NCBI GenBank assembly: GCA_023525715.1
Contig: CM042012.1
Coordinates: 36,132,651 to 36,196,650 of the forward strand
Length of the DNA: 64,000 bases
Reading direction: 5' to 3'
From: Cichorium intybus
Lineage: Eukaryota; Streptophyta; Magnoliopsida; Asterales; Asteraceae
The notes under the pieces were generated by a model. It made no database searches and had not been told where the DNA came from. It worked only from the letters and a program-made list of their open reading frames with translations. Positions 48,033 through 61,668 of the stretch are shown here, in pieces. Made by a program: the position numbers and the translations under genes. The first letter of the stretch is position 1; every line of letters begins with the position of its first letter.

Positions 48033-49592
48033 CTACCACCTACCACGTTTCTTCACCTCCTTATTCCTACATAATCAAATGGATCAATGACCAAAACAGA
48101 AGTAAGCAGCACGATTTTATAATAAAAAATGGGAATTCATTTTCTTACCTTTGGACATGATCTAGAATGACAAGTCGTGGGCCAGGAGGGATTTTAACGT
48201 CTCTCAAAGCACTGATTCATATATAACAAGAGACAAGAATTAAACAAGTTAGAATAACAAAAAAATGCAAGATTTTAAAGATTTAAAACTTGCCTGTCTG
48301 TAAGCAATGGCAAAGTGTTGTCAGTCAACAAGCCCTTTTTGAAGTTTTTCTCGTAGTTCTCAAGACCAAGATTAGACAGCATGGCTCTAGTTTCACTGTA
48401 CAACACATCTTCAACTGATGGCTGTGAGAATTTTTCCCCTATCTGTACAGTTTTTAACTGAAGTTATAGTTCTTTAAAAAAAACACCCACAAATCGGAAA
48501 AACGGAAACAAAATCATCACCTTAAAAAGTCCACCCTGAACAAGAGCAAAAAAGACACCAGATGTGATTACATTTGTAGCTTGGTTAGGACCCCCCATAC
48601 CACTAACTAAAGAAAACATGACTCCAGATCCAAAAGCTGCTACCATACTGCAATCATCCATTAATAACGATGAAAAAAAGTGGTTTACAGCAAAAAAAAA
48701 AAGACACCAGATGTACACCTGTAAATAAGCTTACCTCGTTTGGACATCTTCTTTGCCTCTTAATCTTTTCATGACACAAGATATGCCTGCGTTAACACCT
48801 GTCATAACAGCAAAATTGCGGGCCTGTATTAAGGGTCCTCCTGAAAGAGCCTGTAATACATCAATTGATTTAACAAGACATATCGGTAACACTATATTAA
48901 TTTCAAACCTAGTTACCAAAACTTATGCTTCTACTTTTTATGTACACACTTTTTCTTGAAGTGCACTGAACTTATATCAAGTGCTACATAGTGAGAACTT
49001 ACAGCTTATATCGCAATCTTGGGTTTAATTGAGGTTTGAATTCAAAGATCAAAGGTATTTTTGGTTTTTTTTTCAGTTAATCTAGTTCTTTCAACAACGT
49101 CAATTTTAAAAGACCTAATTGCTACAATAGCTGTTCATAATCGCAATATCAATCAGGAAACATATCAACATTGTATATACAAGAAGTTACCAATAATCAC
49201 GGGGCCAAAAAATCATGTCTTGAAACAATTGATCAAATTCCCAAAACCCTCGGAAAGAATGATGGTAAAAAACTTGAAGAAAGAACATTAACCTGGGCTT
49301 GCTGGAAAGAGGTCATGGTCTGTGGATTAAGAGAGGCGCCAGGAGGTGGTGCGGCGGGAAAAGCGGAGGAGACATCGTTGGTGAGTGTACCCATTAAACC
49401 GCCTATGGCGGCGCCCTGGGTTGCGCTTGTGAGAGTCACGACGGCAGCCTCAACCGGTAAAGACTGTTTGGCAAGCCATGTCTTGAAGCCATTCTCTAAC
49501 TCTTTGTACTTGTTTTGCAAGTGTGTAATCGGGTTGTGCGCCAAATCGTTTGGCGTATGAACCACTAACTCGCCTTGCTTTCCTCCTCCCAT
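48033..49592 (-). CDS. HP30-like Tim17/22/23-family organelle import protein with SAM domain
   Basis: Six exons on the minus strand: 49592-49293, 48850-48735, 48647-48521, 48442-48294, 48211-48149, 48066-48033. Total 789 bp, 262 residues. It starts MGGGKQGELVVHTPND. The Tim17-type membrane region (about residues 45-180) includes EAAVVTLTSATQGAAIGGLM, SGGPLIQARNFAVMTGVNAG and a glycine-rich MVAAFGSGVMFSLVSGMGG segment. A SAM-like domain follows (about 185-250: SVEDVLYSETRAMLSNLGL, LLTDNTLPLLTDSALRDV), and the end is NKEVKKRGRW. This architecture is that of the plant HP30 proteins, placed in chloroplast-envelope or mitochondrial inner-membrane import. The intron after exon 4 starts GC (CAG/GCAAGT). 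It is convergent with the ABCB gene, 252 bp apart. Confidence 0.9.
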
Positions 49593-50039
49593 GGAAGAAA
49601 ACGAAAGCCGGAAACTTTGTGTTGTATCTCTGGACTCTGGTAGTAAAGGGAAGGAGACGGTGGGTTTTGGTTCTGGATTGGGTTAGGATGGAACAATACA
49701 AACGCAACAATTGACGGGTCTTGTACTCTTGTAACACTCTAATTTTCCATATCTAGTCATTGAATTTGTATTTAGGAAAACGCCCATGTTATGTCTTTTT
49801 CTAATTCCGTAAGGTGTTTGTTGATTTTAGGCATAAATGAGTTTGTTATATGATTTTCTAGTTTGTTCCATTACTTTGCATCTTTAACAAAAACTAACAC
49901 GCTTATATGAAAATGGAAACAAAAGAATTGTTAAATTCCATTAAAAAATGAACCCCTAAAACTGTATACACGGATGTTATTCATGTTAAGCAATTATTTT
50001 ATCTAATTATATATATGTGTGTATACGTACAATAATCTC
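49593..50039. other. Gap between HP30-like and thaumatin-like genes
   Basis: This 447 bp must hold the HP30-like promoter and 5' leader and the thaumatin-like gene's 3' end; both genes read leftward. No TATA box is convincing. No other gene is seen. Confidence 0.5.
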
Positions 50040-51259
50040 TTATACCATGTACACTAATACAAATGAAACTACGATGAGACATATCGATACAGAAACTTGT
50101 GAAATGGCATTCGACATTGTGTTTGTCCGCGTAGACCCTCTAATCTTGCCATTTCTCATATGTGAAGCGGTCAAGGTCCCAACTCCAGTTCCTGTCTCAA
50201 TCCCAGTTCCAGTACCAAGACCAGTGCCAGTTCCGGGACCGACTGTCCCAGAACCAGTACCCATCCCGGGACCGGCTGTTTGGTCCATCCTGCATTGCAA
50301 ATCAAAAAGCATCGAAACTCAAATGACGGCCACTATTAACACCTAGCTTTCTAAAAAAACATGTGAATATATGCGTGTGTTATAGAATTAAGTAGTCACC
50401 CGTTATTGGGGCAAAAGATGATGGCATATTCATAAGCGTTGCAAGTAAACGTGCTTGTGCCATCATCAAACGCGTAGCTATAAGCTCGTGGACACGCTCT
50501 CTTAAAGATGCTCGAGTAGTAGGACGGTCGACATGTGTTTGGATTTGCATATTGCCCGCTGCAACAGTACTGGTCCATTCCAAATGCACCACAAGCACTG
50601 TTGCAGGCGATCACCCCACCCCTTCCTCCACCATCACCACCGACCACCTGAAGCTCTTTTGGGCAGCCTGTACATGGTTTCTGTTATCTAAATCTACTAA
50701 AACATAAAAAGTAAACACGATACAACTGAGAGATAAAGATTTGACAAAAACAAAATTCAAGACCCATACCCATGTTAATATCTGATGCACAACCCGTTGC
50801 ATTACAACTACCAGAAGTGGACCGAGGCACAACAATGATGGGCAGATTGTATCCATCTACAAAACTAACATCATAATAATCCAGATTGTTGTAGCCTCCG
50901 ATTGTTATCTCAAAGAGAGATGCAGGCGGGGTGGCACCCATCCCACTACACTCCATCTTCCCTCCACAATCTGCGGTTTCACATTTACCTACACCGGTTG
51001 CATCAAACGTGCACCCCGTTCTCGCCCATACCCTCCCAGACCATGCTGGAGTTGTGGGGATTTGTGCGCTTTGGCCTGAATTCAACTGGAACCCTGATGT
51101 TGGAAGTGGGGTCGTTCCTGCACCAGAAAGCGTTGCTGGCCATATTGTAAAAGGACAGTTGTTGGTTATGGTGAAGAGAGCAGCCGAACAACAGGAGATG
51201 AAGAAGAAGGACACGAGAAAGATGAAAATGGTGAATCTGCAGGTTGATATTGTAAGCAT
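50040..51259 (-). CDS. Thaumatin-like (PR5-type) protein with Gly/Thr linker and C-terminal membrane anchor
   Basis: Three exons on the minus strand: 51259-50770, 50667-50400, 50289-50040; 1,008 bp, 335 residues, with GT-AG introns. Residues 1-26 are a secretion signal (FTIFIFLVSFFFISCCSA). The thaumatin domain (27 to about 252) starts ALFTITNNCPFTIWPA and carries the acidic-cleft residues: Arg in SGRVWART, Glu in SLFEITIGG, Asp in DYYDVSFVDGYN. It is Cys-rich and ends AYEYAIIFCPNNG. Exon 3 encodes a low-complexity linker (GPGMGTGSGTVGPGTGTG and so on) and a hydrophobic C-terminus, SICLIVVSFVLVYMV, without charged tail. This suggests a GPI-type or membrane anchor. The family is linked to cell-wall glucan binding and defence. 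Confidence 0.93.
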
Positions 51260-51675
51260 ATTAAGCGTGCGAGAGTTGTGTTGTGTTCAAGAATGGGGTC
51301 TGGTGTGCCATATATCGGCCATGAGGTTGCCTTGATAAAAAGGGTTTAATTAACGTTGCTTTTTATCATGAAATGGGTGGCCGTTGCAGTAAGTAATTCC
51401 TTTCTTTGGAAATTAAATGAGATGCAATCGGAAATAAGTGTTGGGAGGGTGTGTTCATGGTGAGAAAATGTATAATATTGGTGACTCGGGGGAGTTGAGT
51501 TAACTCAGTATCCTGAAGTGGGGTGTAGGTTGCATAAAGATGGTTGTGAAAAGGGCAATCTAAAGATTCCTAAATCCTAATATGTGTGTAGATCTTAAAA
51601 GACGCTATATGGGGAAAAAACAAACAAAATTCCCTCCTATCAAATATTATTCTAAACTAGCCAAAATAATACATT
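51260..51675 (-). promoter_or_regulatory. Upstream region of the thaumatin-like gene
   Basis: A/T-rich, with no gene. On the minus strand the sequence before the ATG contains TTAATTAAACCCTTTTTATC (51331-51350), a possible TATA region about 80 bp upstream. Assignment as promoter is positional only. Confidence 0.35.
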
Positions 51676-52409
51676 GGGAAAATGATCCAGGTGCGAATTG
51701 TCACTTTGTTTATATTTGGTTTTTTTTATTTACGTATTTATCAATAAATTTATATAAAATATTCAAAAATTATAATTATAATCGGCGTTAAAGGTTTCAG
51801 GTTTCCTACGACTTCTCGGACGACCAAACAAACTTATGAGGGCAATGAAGTTTTGTAATTATACATATTTAGTCACGTTTTTTACATATTTGACAAATAA
51901 ACTTATATTAATAATAATTTTATCCAACAAACTATTACATTAAGATTAAGATGGAAGTTTTTCCCAATGTCTTCTTACGATTTTTATGTATCTTTCTTTA
52001 AGATTTTCCCTTTTCACAAATGAGTGTTTTTAATTTGTTTTCTAACTTTTTTTACTTATTTGGTCTTTATGCATTTAAGGTTGTAAAAACTCATTTCTTA
52101 CATATTCATTTTTATAAAGATGTAAAAAAACTGATTTTGTTTAAAAATTAAATCTATACAAAAAGTTTGGGCTATCAGTTTTATATTCTTTATAAAAGCA
52201 CAAAAGAATAATCGAGTTGTCGATGCTCTATACAGGATTTAGGGATGGCAAAAAAAAACCGAAACCGACGGTGAAAACCCAAAACCGAAATTTTCGGGGC
52301 GGTTTTGGGGATTTCCTATCGGGTTTGGGGCGGTTTCGGGGACTAAAATCGGGGATTTTATCGGGATCGGGGATGGGGTTGGGGGAAGAGATAACCGACC
52401 CGGACCGGC

Positions 52410-53238
<829 letters not shown>

Positions 53239-55732
53239 ATGGAAACGCAAGTTGATAATTCTAAAACAAATACTCCTAGCAGTCATGTAGTTAACGAGTC
53301 TGATCCACTTCGATCAAAACCAGTAAATGATTCTGTAACTCAAGATGAAACTCCTGACAATGTACAAGAAGAATTTGAGTCAGTCGGTCAAAAGAGAAAA
53401 ACAAGATCAGTTGTCTGGAATCACTTTAAGAAGATAAAAGTGAATGGTGTAGAAAAAGCAGAATGTAACTATTGCAAGAAAAAGTTGGGAGGGTCTAGTA
53501 GAAGTGGTACACGACATTTACATGATCATTTCAAAGGTTGTGTAAGACGCCCGTGTCAAGACATACGCCAACATATTCTCGTGGGGCAGCGAAAAAAGGT
53601 TGATGGCAGCTCATCATATCTTTCTAACTATACATTTAATGCAGATACTTCACGGAGAGATCTTGCAGAGATGATTATCGTTCATGAATAGCCACTTTCC
53701 ATGGTAGAGCATCACGGTTTTAGGAAGTTTGTAGGAAATCTCCAACCTTTGTTTAAAGTCCCTTGTCGAAATACAATTAAAAATGATATGTTGAATATTT
53801 ATGATTTTGAGAAGCAAAAGACAATGAAGTTGTTGGAGAAGAACGCTAGTAGGGTTGCAGTTACAACCGATATGTGGACGGCGAGCAACCAAAAGAAAGG
53901 ATTTATGGCGGTTACTGCTCACTTTATTGATCAACACTGGAATATGCAAAGTCGAATTATGAGGTACATGTTTAATATTTGTATTTGTTAGATTATAACT
54001 TACTTTAGTCTAAGTTCTTGCTGATGTTTCATATTTGTATCTGTTAGGTTTATTTATGTTCCTTGCCCACATACATCTGAAGTTCTTGTTGATGTACTAT
54101 ATGACAGTTTGTGTGATTGGAATCTTGATAGAAAGTTGTCCACAATAACTATTGATAATTGCACCACAAATGATGCAATTATCAATATATTGTTGGAGAA
54201 ACTTCCTTTGAGTTCACTTATTCAGAGTGGGAGGCTGTTTCACATGCGATGTTGTGCGCACATCTTGAACTTAATTGTTCAAGATGGTTTAGCTGTCATT
54301 GGGGACGGGATCGAAAGGATTAGAGATAGTGTGGCATTTTGGACAGCAACACCAAAAAGGCATCAAAGATTTGAGGACTCGGCTCGCCACTTGGAAATAA
54401 CATATGCAAAAAAATTGGTACTAGATTGTAAGACTCGGTGGTACTCAACTTTTTTAATGTTGAGTGTTGATATAGTTTACAAGGATGTCTTCAAGAGATT
54501 AAAACAACGTGAATCTAAGTATAAATGTTTGCCAAGTGAGCGTGATTGGGAGTTGGCTAAAGAAATTTGTGATAGATTGCAATTATTTTACGAGGTAACT
54601 CTTATTACTATATGATGTTTTGTGTGGTTTAGTATTTCATATTTTAAAGTATTTTTGCTAACTTACTAACTTTTACTCATTTTGTAATTCACATGTAACT
54701 ACAATGTTTTATGGTTCAAAGTATCCTACAGCAAATGTCTTTTTTCCATATATATGTGAAATTAGATATTCTTTGGTTGATTGGGCATGTTCTCCTAATG
54801 AAGTCATTAAGGTGATGGCTTCTAAGATGCTTCAGAAATTTGATTAAGTACTGGTTTGTTATACATGGGATTATGGGTATGGCAGCGGTTTTAGATCCTC
54901 GGTATAAACTAAAATTTGTAGAGTTACTTTTTCCGGTGCTTTATGGACAAGAGAAGTCGGAGAGTGAATTTGAAAAACTCAAGGAACTTGTCTATAGTTT
55001 ATTTCAAGAATATGAATCTAGCTCTCTTGGTACAAGAAATAGTTATGATGGTGTTACTGGTTCATCTTTCACTTTGGGTCCTTTGGTTGGTCATCGTGGT
55101 GAATTTAAGAAACTATTCTCCAATATTGCTTCAATTGCCAACCTGCATGAGGACGCTGGCATTACGACCGAGTTGGATAACTATTTGAAAGAGAAACTTT
55201 TGCCTAAAGATACAAACCTTGATTTGCTAGGCTGGGTGGAAGACCAACGGGTTTAAGTTTCCAACACTACAGAGAATAGCTAGAGATATTTTGGCAGTTC
55301 CTATTTCCACTGTCGCCTCAGAATCTGCATTTAGCACCAGTGGAAGATTGGTAAGCCCCCATCGTAGTCGACTACATGCCAAAACGTTAGAAGCATTGAT
55401 GTGTGCTCAAAGTTGGCTTTTGAATGAGATACGAGGTAGCGACATACTTAATTTTAGTAATTAAAATTACCTGTTACCTTATAACTTATAACTTAAATTT
55501 TTTATTGTTATATTTTTTGGATTTTTTTCACAGAAACTTGTTCGGATGAATCTGAAGCTTATTGTCGAACTATTGAGTATGATTATGACGAGGAAGAGGT
55601 AAATAAACTTAATAATAACGCTACTAAGTAATTGTGTTATTTTTGTTAAACTCGTTTTATTTAATTTTTTTACTTCACTGATGTTGGTTTGATATATTGT
55701 AGGAAAATAAAGAAAGCGAGGTTTTAGATTAA
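53239..55732 (+). pseudogene. hAT (Ac-like) transposase relic with BED zinc finger
   Basis: Exons 53239-53963, 54048-54594, about 54695-55435, 55534-55598 and 55703-55732. The N-terminus METQVDNSK leads to a BED finger (VWNHFKKIKVNG, CNYCKKKLGG, GTRHLHDHF). The RNase H-like catalytic core follows (VAVTTDMWTASNQKKGFMAV with the first Asp, TIDNCTTNDAIINIL, RCCAHILNLIVQDGL, CKTRWYSTFLM). The hAT dimerisation region (VPISTVASESAFSTSGR) is near 55300. Lesions: TAG at 53689-53691, an extra T near 54844, an extra G near 55234, and ACAT instead of ACAG at the expected second-intron acceptor (54691-54694). It is complete in layout but cannot make active enzyme. Confidence 0.9.
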
Positions 55733-56313
55733 CAAGTTTGGGCAATCGGTTTGGAAGTTTGAGTCAGTAATTTGTTTCTTTAGTATTGTGTTTTGAGACA
55801 TTTAATATTGTGTTTTGAGAAATTTAGTATTAATCATGTAAATTTGATGCTGTTTTAGACATTCAGTAATCAGTACTGTGATTTTGAACTTTTGATTATG
55901 TAATTGTACTTGCTGGTTTGCTGATTTTGGTTTGATGGTGTTTGAGACAGCTACTATTTATCCATTTAACCTGTTAGTTTTGATTATATTTAAGACTTAT
56001 TATATTATTGTTTGAAATTTATTTAATCTTGTTCTTAATTTTTTTCTTATAGATTGGCTTAAACAGTTATTTTAGACAATCCAATTTTGTTATAATACGG
56101 CTCGGTTTCGGTGAATAGCGTTGGGATCGGGTAATCCAAACAGAAAACGACAATTCTTACCCTTATCGGATTAACCGATGGTGTTCGGGGAAAACCGTAA
56201 ACTCGTTGAGATCCCCGACGGGGATCGGGACGATTTTGGGGGGTAAAAAGCTTATCGGTTTTGGGAATGGGAATACTAAAAACCGTACCGAAACCGTCCC
56301 GTTGCCATTCCTA
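55733..56313 (+). other. hAT 3' untranslated and right subterminal region
   Basis: No gene. From about 56098 the sequence turns into GCTCGGTTTCGGTG / GATCGGG / AACCGTACCGAAACCGTCCC repeats, mirroring the left subterminal region and presumably binding sites for the transposase. Confidence 0.7.
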
Positions 56314-57234
56314 ACAGGATTCACTTGGGAAGCGAGCTAAGTTCCATGATCTCTTTTTCACAATGCATTAAGCATACACTTTTATAAAATAAAGCTTTTG
56401 ACATTGTTTTTTATAACTTTTTACATTCTTTTCAATAAAATTACATTTTTGGCAATTTAATTGTAAAACATTTTTTAAGAAAACTATGTTTCTGAGAATA
56501 TTTTTTTCGACTTAGTTTTTTACAATTTTGTAAAAATGAATATGTAAAAAATGATTTTTTTTAATAACCTTACATGCGTGAAAATAAATAAGTAAAGAAA
56601 ACGTTGGAAAATGGATTGGTAAAAAGAATTCATGAAAAAACACTAATTTGTGAAACGAAAAAAATCAAATACAAACATGCATGATGTAAGAGTACATATA
56701 TGAACACTTGTAAAAAAAAGGTTATATAAATTGTAAAAGAAAATTTAAAAAAAAATTGTAAAAAAAAGTTGGAGCAGATTTATAAAGGAAAATTGGGACA
56801 AACTTCCATTGTCGGTTATATCTTAATGTAATAATGTATGTAAATTTGTGATTTAGAAACATTTGAAATAGTTTGTTGGCTAAATTTGATATTAATCTAA
56901 GTTTATATGTCAAATGTGTATGTGAACAAAGAAAGTGATTGAATGTGTACAACTGCAAAACTTCATTACCCTCACAAGTTTATTGGTCGTCGAATAAGTT
57001 ATCTAAAACTGAGAAACTATTTAATTGTCGGACATAATAGGCTATGTTTTGAACACTTTACGTAAGTCTATTGGTCAACGATGTATAAAATAGATGATCA
57101 AATGTGAAAAAAAGTGACACTTTGTTACCCTTCAATGTCATTTTCCCTGATAAATTTACCTAGATTAGACATCTAGGGTCGTTTTAGCTTCTTTTGTTAT
57201 GTGTTTTAGAGATCTCACCTCTTTTAAATAGACT

Positions 57235-57600
57235 TGGTAAACATGTGGCATCGTGTCGGGTTGAAATATTAAACGGGCCGAAAAAGATTGACCCTGTATT
57301 ACTTGTTTAATTTTCATATCGTGTAGTGTCAACTCGTTTACTTAAATAAGTTGAAATCTCTTACTAAAAAATGTTTATTACATATCGAGTTTGTGGCAAA
57401 TTTAAGGTTTATCCTTATAAACGTCTCGTGTCATGTCAACTTAAAATATTACACGGTTTGAAAGAGCTTGACTCTAACCTTACATGTTTAATATTTTTGT
57501 TGTGTTGTGTCGTGTAAACCCTTTTACTTAAACAAGTTGAAAATTCTTACATAAACTCGTTTATTTCATGACGAGTTTGTTAGAAATTAGCATTGCATCA
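57235..57600. repeat. Diverged tandem repeat, two units of about 180 bp
   Basis: Unit 1 starts near 57238 (AAACATGTGGCATCGTGTCG) and unit 2 near 57419 (AAACGTCTCGTGTCATGTCA). They share blocks such as TTAAAT/CAAGTTGAAA and TTTATT-CAT-ACGAGTTTGT in the same order. No coding frame and no flanking duplication was found. Confidence 0.7.
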
Positions 57601-58341
57601 TTTTTATTGTGCCCATCTTTAAATCTGAGATATATCGCTTATTGTTAGACGGTGTATTATATTTATGATATATTGTATCTATTTTGTTTCCATGTAAATC
57701 TCATTCCATGTATATCCCTTTGTATATTTCCTATTTATATGAATCGATGAAACCTCAACATGGCAAGTCATTCAAAACTATCATGGCATCAAAGCAGTAA
57801 TACTAATCTTAAAGAATTGATCTCGTCCCTCGACAGCGCCACAACATCTACCTCATTTCCTTGCCCCTCAATGGTGACAATGGCAACCCCTTACTGAAAA
57901 CCCCACTTTCACCCGGTTAAACTGTCTCTAATGTTCTACATAATGTATGAATGCTTATGACATCAAGATGAGTTACCCATCTTGGGTAGAACTATTTTTA
58001 ACTACATGCATACGACTACAAAGTTTCTAATCACATTGATGACATACCATCGTCAGAAACTAGCGATACGGTCTATGATTCATGAAAATTGATGCCCATA
58101 ACATTCAGTTGATCTACAACACGCTCTCGGACAACCTTCTTTTCCACGTTCTTGAAGACAAACCCACGAACTAGAAGGCTTGGACTTGTGTGAAAAATAT
58201 TTGGAATAACAACAAAGGGAGCGAGAGTGGCACTTGAGCAAGAATTTAATAACCTCAAGCTAGAGGTGATGCCCAATCTTGTAGCTTACTATTAATGCCT
58301 CCATTGTCTGATCGACCAACTCATAGACGTCAACGCACAAA

Positions 58342-58844
58342 TAGAAATGGCAAAAATAATCATACCCGACGGATACCCGAAACCTGAACCCGAGTTCTCT
58401 ACGTAATCCCCGAGTTGATCGGGGACAGGGACAAAAATGGATAATGCCCGAATTCAAAAATCAGAGATGGGGTGGCGATGGCTCCACTTGTCTAGTCCCT
58501 GTAACCGAACATGAAACCGGCCCCGATCTATATGTGTGTGTATGTGTGTGTGTGAGTGTGAAGACATTGGTGATCGGTGTTTTGTTTATGTTTTTTATTT
58601 AAAAGTTTTTGTATTGTTAGTTATAATAATATTTCAAGTTATAACACATAAAAGTTCATAATTTCTTAAACTTGTAACGAGGAAAATTCCCCAAAGAGGA
58701 TCCTCGTTCTCTGTTGGAGGCATGGATGGGGCAGGTTTTGAATACCTGACGGGGATGGAGGCGGTTATAGGGATGGGAACGAAGATACAGTTATGGGAAT
58801 GGGGAATGCATTCTACAATAAACCCCTCCTCGTTGCCATCTCTG
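58342..58844. mobile_element. Non-autonomous hAT element, 503 bp, worn
   Basis: The left end is TAGAAATGGCAA and the right end inverted is CAGAGATGGCAACG. The flanks CGCACAAA (58334-58341) and CGTATAAA (58845-58852) match at 6 of 8, the two differences being C/T. The interior has ACCCGAAACC / GGGGATGGAG-type subterminal motifs and a TG-rich microsatellite at about 58527-58560. It is inserted in the copia gag relic. Confidence 0.7.
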
Positions 58845-59025
58845 CGTATAAATCAATAACCAACATTTGCTTCTTCAACTTATTAGTGGGTTACAATCTA
58901 AAATCTTAATACAACAATGTAGCCTTATATATTTCCCAAACAATTACCAACACCAACTCAAAGCATGTATGGGATCTTATAACATCGTCAAATGGGCCAA
59001 GTCAAACCCTCTCTGCTAAAAGCTC

Positions 59026-60807
59026 TGTAAGACCCTGTTCCTGAAATGACCAAGTTTGGTTTTTAAAAGAATCAAGTTTTGAGAAAAGTTGTGAGGGTAG
59101 GATAACGACGCTATGGAGTTGGGATAGCGTCGCTATTGAGAAAAGGTTAGTGACACTATTGAGGAGAGTTAGCGACGCTATGCAGGACAGATTGTGCATG
59201 GCCACTGAGGAGGGATAGCGACGCTATCCGTCGCTGTTTGCACCAAAACCATATATTTCAAGTTTTGGGTCGTATTTAAGGGCACAAAACCCTAGGTAGC
59301 CGTCATTTGACACCCCTCAACCTCCAGAAACGTCTCCAATCCCTCTCCTAGACTCCTTGGGTGATTTTTGGCTCTTTAGTTCATTTTTGGAAGATTTCTT
59401 GAAGAAAGGATGGTGCATGGTGGTGCTAGAAGGTGTGCTACAAGTTTGGGTCAGCAAGAGCTTCATTTTTTTTAACCTTTGTGAGTAACGTTTCTCCCTT
59501 TTTGTGTTTCTTAAGTGGTTGTAGTAGTTATGAAGGCTTTGGATGAGTTTTTGGTCCCTTGGTTGTGTTATTTAAGGATTTGAGGATAAACGTTGGATCG
59601 TTATGTCATTTGAGTCTTCATATGGAGCTTTGATATGATTTTGGGAGTAAGTCAAGCTCCCTTGAGTGTTTAGGATTGAGTGTAACTCTTATTGGACCTA
59701 GATCTTGACCATGTGCTTGCATGGTCATGTTTGGATGTGAAAACTTGCATTTTTAGGGGTCTAGTGACTGTTGGGAAGAGTCCTAGAATGTATTAGACCT
59801 TGGCTTAGTGGATTAAGAGCTTTTGGGAAGTTTTGGCTGAACAGCATAGATAGCGCCGCTATCTATGAAGATAGCGACGCTATCTCTGAGAAAATGGGTT
59901 TCGCGACCATTGTACTTAGCGACGCTATCCATAGGAGATAGCAGTGCTAAGTGAAAGTTGACTTTTGTGTTAACTTTTGACTTTGACTTTGACCAGTTTG
60001 ATTTTTGGTCAAGCTTGAGAGTTTCGGGGTATCGGTCTTGGAGGTTTATCCTGTTTGGGGTTTTGGAATTGCTAAGTGAAGTTTGTCCTTATTAGGAAGT
60101 TCGTTTTATCGGGATCCGAGGACACGCGTTTGGAGTGCTGTTTAGCTTGGCGGATCAGGTGAGTCTTCTCACTATACTATGGGTGAAGTTGCATGCGTAT
60201 GTAGTACGATATGATTGGAAGAAACAAAATGATTGTATGATTGTTGTTAGGACTGTATGTGTTTATGTGTAGTCGTATGATTCATTCTTGCGGTTTATTG
60301 ATATTTGGATAGGCCAGTGCCAATTAGGACTGAGTCAGGTCCCCGGCCAGCATGATGCATGACCGGTCGTGTCAGTCAATACGAATGTACTGCATGATAA
60401 AATGACGATGCATGACGGGTCGTTCTGGGCGGCATCCGAGGGTGTTGAATGATTAAAGGACGATGCATGACATGTCGTTCCTTGATATTGATTGTGACTT
60501 ATGTGTATGAATGGAATGGATCGCATGGTACTTTGGGGAACTCACTAAGCCATGTGCTTACTCTTTTACCCTAAAAGTTTTTCAGGTATTCGTTGGCTTG
60601 AGCTTAGAGCACGGCGCGACTTTATCACATCTGGGGTTTTGGTATTCAAGTCTTCCACTCGATAATGTTTGTTACTGCTTTGATAAACACGGTTTTAAAT
60701 GTTTTAATTCTCAAGTTTGAATTAAATGGTTTTATTTTCCAACCTGTTTTTACGTATTTGAACTGTTTTATAAATGAAAGATTTATTATGGAATTTGGGA
60801 CATTACA
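59026..60807 (+). mobile_element. Solo gypsy-type LTR, 1.8 kb
   Basis: It starts TGTAAGACCCTGTTCCTGAA and ends GGAATTTGGGACATTACA, both typical of plant gypsy LTRs. The flanks AGCTC (59021-59025) and ATCTC (60808-60812) agree at 4 of 5. No internal domain is attached, so it is read as the product of LTR-LTR recombination. It carries two clusters of the near-palindrome ATAGCGACGCTAT (59102-59227 and 59850-59928). Confidence 0.7.
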
Positions 60808-60901
60808 ATCTCTCACAGCTTGCGTCAACCCTCCTGCTTAACGTCATAACGGGAACACATGACATGATAGATACCAACATGCCCATTGTGATAACACTTG
60901 T

Positions 60902-61659
<758 letters not shown>

Positions 61660-61668
61660 TTGCAATAA

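Larger units (their letters stand above)
57646..60900 (+). pseudogene. Copia-type gag relic with remains of a 5' LTR
   Basis: TGTTAGACGGTGTATTATAT to about 57776 looks like a short LTR end, followed by TCATGGCATCAAAGC (57777-57791), a mutated initiator-Met primer site. Downstream the plus strand, read across frames, gives Gag pieces: NTNLKE, SFPCLSMVT, IQLIYNTLSDNLLFHVLED, GTLEQEFNNLKLEVMPNLVAYY, then LLLQLISGLQSKI after 58860. Stops and frameshifts are frequent. A hAT MITE (58342-58844) and a solo LTR (59026-60807) interrupt it. No pol part is present. Confidence 0.5.
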
